From: Smittium mucronatum
Taxonomy: Eukaryota > Kickxellomycota > Harpellomycetes > Harpellales > Legeriomycetaceae
NCBI GenBank assembly: GCA_001953115.1
Contig: LSSL01006927.1
Location: 1 to 17,855 of the forward strand
Direction of reading: 5' to 3'
DNA: 17,855 nt
Under the pieces are notes generated by a model that was given only the letters and a program-made list of their open reading frames with translations, was not told the origin of the DNA and ran no database searches. This document shows positions 11,436 to 17,855 of this stretch, one piece after another. A program made the translations under genes and the position numbers. How positions within the stretch are numbered: position 1 is the stretch's first letter; each line of letters opens with the position of its first letter.

Positions 11436-14003
11436 ATGGTAGATAATTTTTTTCAAACTAATACAAAATTCAAATCAAGTAAAGATCCTGTATTTCCATT
11501 TTACTCTGAGAAAGATAAATCAAGCTTGAAAATGTCTTCAAACGTTTCATCCAATATTGAAATTATATATTCTCCTCCAGTGACCCACCCTGAAAATCTA
11601 GAAATATCTGAAAAAAATCTAACCGATTCGGCTTATCAATTTGAAGTTTCTTTAGAAATTGAAAATATAAATAAAGACAGCAATTCTTTAATTGAAGATG
11701 ACGCCCCTTCCACTCAGAATAAGGTAACTTCTTTTTATACAAATAATAATATAATCAACTTTAATAGATTTTCTGGGAATAAAACTCCTTCTTCTGGGGT
11801 AATTTTACCGCTAACCGAGAAAGTCCGAACTCAAAAAAATAAAACTCCAAACGACAGTTTTGATCATGAAAAGAAAAAAACGAAAAAATTAAACTCTTCA
11901 CAAATTTCCTCCTTTGATTTTTTAAACTCCCCCAAAGAATCTATAATTGGTGACTCAATTAATTTATGTTCAGAATCAAATAAAAATGATAATAAGGATC
12001 CTTTTTCTTTGAATATTAACACTGATAATTCTAATTCTACCCAGAATGAGGAATCTTTTTTGACTTTTAATGATAATATTGCGTTTACTGAATTCCCAAT
12101 TCTAGATAATTCCACTCGTGAAAATTATCATTTCACCAAAGCTTCAGATAATAACCTTTTTGAAGACCAAGATTCTAGTTTGAAAATCAAAGATAATCTT
12201 CCCCTTATCAGTAGTGAAAATTTCCCTCCTTCCTCTAAAGACCCACCCCCTTCTATCCTTAGCTCTACGTATAAACATCCCTCTCTTCCCATAATTTATA
12301 TGAATCACTCCAATTCCTGGAGACTACTCATAGGTTCAAATTCTACCTCAGTCGATGTAAAACTTGAAAATCCTATTGATTCCCAAGCCCAAAGAGCTTT
12401 ATTCGGTACTGATATTAAACAATTGATGGTATTTCTTCAAAGCGACCTTCAAATCCCTGAAAATCACAGAATTATACTTAACTTCCCCACTATAGACTTG
12501 GTTCTTAATCAATCCGATTTAGAGTGCTCCTCTATCTCTTTAAAAAAGCTATACAAATATCATAGTGAGTTAAATTCTATGAATAAAAGTGGCTCAGTTG
12601 TAATGGAATGGCTAAACCCCGACTCTAGTGAATCTGGGCCTAAATATTCCCAATTTTATTTCACTGTGAAATCTGAAGTTTATGCCAAATATACTATAAT
12701 GATGCTCGATGAACTGCTGGACGAGGCTGGTGAAATCTCTAGTGACTCTACATCTGAGAATCATCTCCTGGTTACATCCGAAACTTCTTGTAATATTGGT
12801 AGACCTGATATCCCATTCAAATATAGTCTTCAGGCTGAAAAGCAGCCACCTCTGGATGATATTCAAAATTCTCTCACCGATAAATCTTCTACAAAAATCC
12901 CTTCTGTTGAAAAAGATCATACCAAAGAAATTTCTTCCCAAAAAGATCAAACGATAGAAACACCCAGTAAATTTAATCAGACTAAAGAGGTTGATCATTT
13001 ATTACCTTCTGATGACATCAAGGTATCTCTAAATAACAATCAAAATCACTCCTATAGTAGATTCGATACCAATAGTCTTAATTCTAATTATTCCAAGGCC
13101 CAATCAACTGAAATATCTTCCGATTTATTTTCACCAAATATTAGTTGCGTGGCCTCTACAGCAGAAGCATTCAACATTACAAAAATCAAGCAATTAACAG
13201 ATACCCAAAGCGAACTTTTTTCTCATCAATTAGATCCCTTCCCAAAATTTTTAGGAACCGATGATATTTTGGAACAACCCAAAACCGATTCCAATTCAGA
13301 TCACGGGTCACTAATAGAAGTGCACTCCGAAAATCCAATAAGCGGTAAAAATTCTGGAAATATTAATTTTGAAGTATATTATAATCCCATTTCAAAACCC
13401 AAAGAATATCTTGATTCTTTTAATTTTATAGTTAACAATTCAACTAATAATTTAGAGAACCCTATTTCCAGAAAAGACAATGAAAATGCTTCAAAATCTC
13501 ACTCAATCCCAAAAATATCCACTAAAGGTGACATTGATTTTAACATTGAATCTTCATTTTCAACATTTACAGGAAATTCTGATGTCGGCTCTCATGTCGT
13601 ATGTGACCTCTATAACAACTTAAATAAATCATTTGGAGAGTTATCCGATTCTTATCTTCGGAATCATGTAGAAAATAAAGATAATATTAATTTAATTCCC
13701 CAGTTAAAAAATGAATCTTTTGATGGATCTTCATACCCAGAACAACCATCTTCATCGTTAAATTTTAGCTCAACCCTCTCTGAAACAAAAGATAACAGGG
13801 ATAGTAGCTTAAAATTTGAATATCCATTGGATCAAGACTCATTTAAAACCGAAAAAATATCCCTTGAAAATCATGATAATTTTTTTAAATCCGAACATCC
13901 ATCCACTTCTGAGCTTTCTGTATCTACCAAAAAATCTGCAGTTTTTTTGGATATTGATGATAACGATCTTATAGAATTCGATGACGATGATTTAGATAGC
14001 TAG
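11436..14003 (+). CDS. Ser/Asn-rich acidic protein with a DUF2420-like central domain (tentative)
   Basis: This is an unbroken frame of 855 codons without an intron. I took the ATG at 11436; the in-frame ATG at 11532 is equally plausible, and the frame upstream of 11436 has no ATG within at least 28 codons. Most of the protein is low-complexity Ser, Asn, Lys, Asp and Glu and probably disordered. A basic KKKTKK at 146-151 could be a nuclear signal. Residues about 284-432 look folded: SWRLLIGS at 294-301, ALFGTDIKQL from 321, ILNFPTIDLVL near 348 and CSSISLKKLYKYHSEL near 364-379. That spacing of a strand, an F-x-x-D helix and L-x-F-P-x-L-x-L recalls the fungal DUF2420 family, from memory only. 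The C-terminus (834-855) is acidic, ending IEFDDDDLDS. There are no membrane segments. It is probably nuclear or cytosolic; the function is unknown. Confidence 0.85.
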   Translation: MVDNFFQTNTKFKSSKDPVFPFYSEKDKSSLKMSSNVSSNIEIIYSPPVTHPENLEISEKNLTDSAYQFEVSLEIENINKDSNSLIEDDAPSTQNKVTSFYTNNNIINFNRFSGNKTPSSGVILPLTEKVRTQKNKTPNDSFDHEKKKTKKLNSSQISSFDFLNSPKESIIGDSINLCSESNKNDNKDPFSLNINTDNSNSTQNEESFLTFNDNIAFTEFPILDNSTRENYHFTKASDNNLFEDQDSSLKIKDNLPLISSENFPPSSKDPPPSILSSTYKHPSLPIIYMNHSNSWRLLIGSNSTSVDVKLENPIDSQAQRALFGTDIKQLMVFLQSDLQIPENHRIILNFPTIDLVLNQSDLECSSISLKKLYKYHSELNSMNKSGSVVMEWLNPDSSESGPKYSQFYFTVKSEVYAKYTIMMLDELLDEAGEISSDSTSENHLLVTSETSCNIGRPDIPFKYSLQAEKQPPLDDIQNSLTDKSSTKIPSVEKDHTKEISSQKDQTIETPSKFNQTKEVDHLLPSDDIKVSLNNNQNHSYSRFDTNSLNSNYSKAQSTEISSDLFSPNISCVASTAEAFNITKIKQLTDTQSELFSHQLDPFPKFLGTDDILEQPKTDSNSDHGSLIEVHSENPISGKNSGNINFEVYYNPISKPKEYLDSFNFIVNNSTNNLENPISRKDNENASKSHSIPKISTKGDIDFNIESSFSTFTGNSDVGSHVVCDLYNNLNKSFGELSDSYLRNHVENKDNINLIPQLKNESFDGSSYPEQPSSSLNFSSTLSETKDNRDSSLKFEYPLDQDSFKTEKISLENHDNFFKSEHPSTSELSVSTKKSAVFLDIDDNDLIEFDDDDLDS

Positions 14004-14365
14004 TTTGATAGAACTCAACATACATTCAGTGTTTCTAGCTTATTTTTGTGGGTTTAAGGTATATTATATCGCTTTACATCGATTATTTGTGTTTTTTATT
14101 ATTATCTACAATAATCTTTGCTCTTTTCAAAACTTATATATTTTTTTACGTTTTTAAAATATAAACCAGATCCATTCTTTACATTTCCTGGCATAATCTA
14201 TCAATGAAATTCCTAAATTTTTAGCCTAATAGTATACTTAATTTTGAGTAATCCTCTTTAGAAATATAAAGTTAGTTAATGTTAATGTTTCTTTACAACA
14301 AATATCCTAATCTATGTAATTTCCTTAAAGGGTTATTTAATTTACATTACCGGAATAAGTTAAGC

Positions 14366-14396
14366 ATGAGTAAATAATCATGAGTTATTTACTCAT
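14366..14396. repeat. Perfect 12-base inverted repeat, 7-base spacer
   Basis: ATGAGTAAATAA (14366-14377) is the exact reverse complement of TTATTTACTCAT (14385-14396). It lies 363 bases after the stop of the 855-residue gene. It could fold as a hairpin in RNA or DNA, or be a two-fold protein site. AT-rich DNA gives chance palindromes, but a perfect 12-base arm is long. Confidence 0.85.
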
Positions 14397-17070
14397 AAAT
14401 TTTAAAATATCTTACACTCGCCTATATTATAATACCCAATACCAACCATTCTGTTGACAAAAGGTGATTCCTCTTATTAAACAACTTTGAAAAATATTTA
14501 AAAGATTGAGATTTGGAATATTTTTATTAAATTCCAAAGGAATATGAAAAATTGTTAGATTATTTCGGTTTTCTAGTCTTCGTGGCTATTTCGTATGTAA
14601 AATCTACTCGTCATAAATTAAATAGCGTTAAAAGAGAACTAAATTGAATCAAGGCTAAAGAATATTAAAAAATTGTTTTTATTAAATACGGGTTAATGCT
14701 GATTTTACTAATTATAAATAAACTTAGAATATTAGTGATTTATTTTTAAAAATATTGGGAAAATCATTTGGAGCCTAAAAAAATACCCCTGGAGATGAGA
14801 AAAAAAATAAATCGTCAGATGGCGACCTTTTTTTGATAATTCTGATTGCCTTAGATTTTAGGCGCCGTTTAAAAATAATTTTCAATAGAAATTATAAATA
14901 AAAGATAACAGTAATTTGAATAGGAACTAACATTTTAATTTTTTTATTAATTTTCTTGAAAAAACTTAAAGGTGAAAAATAAAAATATCCAAATGATAAT
15001 TCTGGAAATAAGTGCTGTTAAAATCATTTTTTTGATAAATTAATTAGTTCTAAAGAGCTCCGTTTGTTTAAAATTATTGATGGGATTATGTGAAGGATTT
15101 AAAAAATCGGCGATTTTTTTTAAGAAAAATTAATAAGTAGAGACTTTTAAAAATAATCGAATTTATTGTCAGAATGATTTTTATAAATAAAATTTTTGTT
15201 CAACTTTAAATTAATATTTCTTTTTGAATTTTAACCAAAAAATTATTATAAATTATTTGTATATAATACAATATATCCTCAATTAAATTTTTTTTTATTG
15301 TATTACAGATGTGCAACATTTTTAATATGTTAAAAATAAAAATTTAAACCGTATGCTTCAATCATTGTTTATCATTAATGCAGTTAATAAGTAATTATAT
15401 TGCTAAAAAATATAGAAAATGGGAATATTGAGCATACAATAATGCTTATTTCTGATAATTTAAACAATAAAACCCCACAATTTATAGTTAAATTTACCTA
15501 TAGTTGCCACAAAAGACCATAAGAAATTTTAAATCCACCTGAATTCCGAAAAATGATCTTTTTTGCAGAAAATTCTTGTAACTTGCAATAAATCTTGATC
15601 CTCCTACCCTACCACTGATTCAATATTCTTCTCATCTAGAGTGTTTTTATCCATAGTCTTTGATCTTATTCAGATTAATTTATATTCAATTTAATTACTC
15701 AGGAATTTATGATATTAGAGATTATGATAAAGCTATAACTTTACTTTAATAGATTTTTCAAGTCACTTTTTTAAATATTAAATATACAAAAAAGCTGTAT
15801 GATAAGGTTAATATATAATAAAAGTGAATTAAATTTATAATTATAAGCAAATTTTACTATATTGAATTTATAAGCTATATCTTTGTAAACTTACTGCGGA
15901 ATCATACAATGGTATTTTTTTGATTAAATAATAACATTTCATTTAATTTTTTATGTTATATTTATCCCTACTTATATTATCTTCAAGTTACGCGGTTTTA
16001 ATAGTTTTTTTAATTAATTTTATACAAGCTATTAGAAAAATGATCAGAAAAAAAATATTCTAATCTTTCTGGGTTGAATGAGCAAAAAATATATATCAAT
16101 AAATAATTAACCTACATATAGACACATCCGCATATAAACTGGACCATTAATAAAAATTTAACTTTTTCGTTCTTCACATTTATATTCAAAAAATGTATAT
16201 ATGCAAAATTTACTGATTTAGACACCCTAATTTTTTTCTATGAAAATTACACAGTTTGTTTAACGAAAAATTTTAATGATCCTCATTTAATAGCAAATCT
16301 AGTTATTTTTAGCCTATTTTAAAAGATTTATTTAATATTTATAGAAGAAGTTAAATAAAATAATATAAAAAATAATTCATTAAATTCAAAATAATAACAT
16401 TTGTAATTTGGTGCTGGAATAAGAAATAAGTTCGAGCGATAATATAAAAAAATATTTTCGACAATTCATTCCATTAGTTAGCCACTTTATCTGGAACTCT
16501 CCTGCAATATAAAACATAATTCCTGTGATTTGCACATACCTAAAATCTGGTACTTCTTAGATCCTAAGTATAAATATAAGTATAAGGATATGCTGAATCG
16601 TTTTTTTTTACTAAAAATAATATACGAACAGTCACGCAGATAATTTTAAGTATTTTCTCATAAATTTTTGTTTTTTAGAAATGGTTTTATTATAAAAATC
16701 CAAAAAAATTTCATATTAAAAACTCAACTATAATTTTTCAAAGAATAATAACAAAATAGTTTTTTATAAATTTTTTTTCACAAAACGCCTCTAAATACGC
16801 TTTAATAGGGATATAACTATGAGCCACCAGAAACCACTAAGCTAAATAAAAAAAATGCCCGAATCGCTTCAGAGAAAGAAAATATCTAAAATTAAAAATT
16901 AATTGGATAATGAAATCCATTAATTGTTATAGAAATCAAATTAACCTTCAATCAAGCTTAATAACGCAGCATAAACATCTCATTCTAGATTAATGTTCGA
17001 TTCGTATCGGAATAATACTTTTCCAATAACAAATAACAATTTTTAATATGTAATAAACTTTGCGATAATG

Positions 17071-17110
17071 TATTGAGGATAACTTTATTAGAAATTTTAT
17101 ATCCTCAATA
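17071..17110. repeat. Perfect 11-base inverted repeat, 18-base spacer
   Basis: TATTGAGGATA (17071-17081) is the exact reverse complement of TATCCTCAATA (17100-17110), followed by an A run. The word ATATCCTCAAT in the right arm also occurs at 15273-15283. It may be the ends of a tiny non-autonomous element or a simple hairpin; no target duplication is evident. Confidence 0.8.
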
Positions 17111-17184
17111 AAAAAAAAACAATTTTACAATCATCGATAGTACGATATAAGAAATTTTATTTTTAAAAAAATTTAAGTAAAGAG

Positions 17185-17201
17185 TAATTATTCAATAATT
17201 A
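17185..17201. repeat. 17-base AT palindrome
   Basis: TAATTATT and AATAATTA flank a single C. It consists of A and T apart from the centre, so chance is a likely explanation. Confidence 0.6.
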
Positions 17202-17792
17202 TTAACCAATTAATTAATTAAAATATAATACTAAGTCAAGTAAATTAATCATTCTAGCCGTTGAATAATTATCTAAGTGTAATGGCTATTTCTGAAGTAA
17301 AAATACATTTTATGTGATTGTAAATATATTTCAATTTTATATTATGTTATGGTTGATTTTTCACTTTTTAAGATTAATTAATGTTAAAATTTTGATTTAA
17401 TAATCAATTTTCTTTTAAGCCGAATTAAAAAAAATTTATGGATGGTTTAGGCGGAATAAGAAAAAAAATTTCTAAGAACAAACCCACGAGTGATAATTTC
17501 ACTTTAAAACGGTATAGAGCTATTTTTATCATCGAAAGCCAAAGGATAAATTCAGTGAATCTATTGATATTATAAATATTAATATAATAAGCAAAGAAAA
17601 CCTTAAGTAAATTTCTCATATATAGCTTTAATTAAAGATCTAAAATTTTGAGACTCAGATTTTAAAGCGATCTTATCTCTTGAAATTTTAAATATTCGAT
17701 TTTTAATTATTTTCATAAGATGAAAGCAATTGCAATTTTTTTATTTTTTTAAGAAACAGAACAAAATAAGGTTACGTATAGATCCTTTTTAT

Positions 17793-17804
17793 TGTGCTAG
17801 CACA
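17793..17804. repeat. 12-base perfect palindrome
   Basis: TGTGCTAGCACA is fully self-complementary and half G+C, which is unusual here. It is the kind of site a dimeric DNA-binding protein could use, but no gene start is in view before the window ends. Confidence 0.6.
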
Positions 17805-17855
17805 TTGCAGATTTTGAGTGATGCGATAAGAGATTTATCAACTTTGATAAAAATT

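Larger units (their letters stand above)
14004..17855. other. AT-rich intergenic DNA, no gene recognised
   Basis: This stretch has almost the same composition as the first 4 kb, with dense stops in every frame. The only frame over 60 codons (17425-17619, - strand) is a hydrophobic, low-complexity translation and I do not believe it. Notable structure is limited to inverted repeats at 14366-14396, 17071-17110, 17185-17201 and a palindrome at 17793-17804. No AATAAA lies close after the 14003 stop. I saw no tRNA or other RNA gene, and no transposon protein. Confidence 0.7.

Noticed and set aside
11864..12998. Open frames on both strands inside the 855-residue gene
   Set aside because: They are short, lie in other frames of a long unbroken ORF, and have no recognisable content.
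17425..17619. 64-codon - strand frame near the window end
   Set aside because: The translation is hydrophobic and of low complexity, with no domain or context; chance is sufficient.

Overview
This is nuclear DNA from a eukaryote, most likely an early-diverging fungus with a very AT-rich genome. My guess is a Smittium-like gut fungus (Harpellales); this is inference only. The evidence is two genes with short GT-AG spliceosomal introns (136 and 76 bases), no operon-like spacing, intergenic DNA dominated by A and T, a galactose-1-phosphate uridylyltransferase with the fungal-type GIHQ sequence near its active site, and a fungal-looking acidic Ser/Asn-rich protein.

Layout. Bases 1-5600 hold no recognisable gene. 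They are AT-rich with microsatellites, a hairpin next to an LTR-like segment near 490-660, and from about 4150 a stretch with more G+C. That stretch contains a mostly open but broken reading frame and three 40-base tandem repeats (5382-5496). A 59-codon open frame (5602-5781) lies just before the first clear gene. GAL7 (5885-7265, + strand, two exons, 414 residues) is a Leloir-pathway enzyme. It converges on PRP43/DHX15 (8057-10472, - strand, two exons, 779 residues), the DEAH-box helicase of spliceosome disassembly and ribosome assembly. The 791 bases between them contain a 22-base poly(A) run. PRP43 diverges from a long Ser/Asn-rich protein gene (11436-14003, + strand, 855 residues) across a 963-base putative promoter region rich in CCAAT boxes. 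That protein has one folded-looking central domain, which reminds me of the fungal DUF2420 family, and an acidic C-terminus. Bases 14004-17855 are again AT-rich and gene-free to my eye, but contain two long perfect inverted repeats.

The three genes have unrelated jobs (galactose catabolism, RNA remodelling, unknown and possibly nuclear), so I see no functional cluster. GAL7 stands apart from GAL1 and GAL10 within this window. The points most worth a second look are the 40-base repeats and the broken frame upstream of GAL7, the intron positions, an insertion of about 40 residues in the GAL7 protein, and the identity of the 855-residue protein. I did not find a convincing new biological system here.
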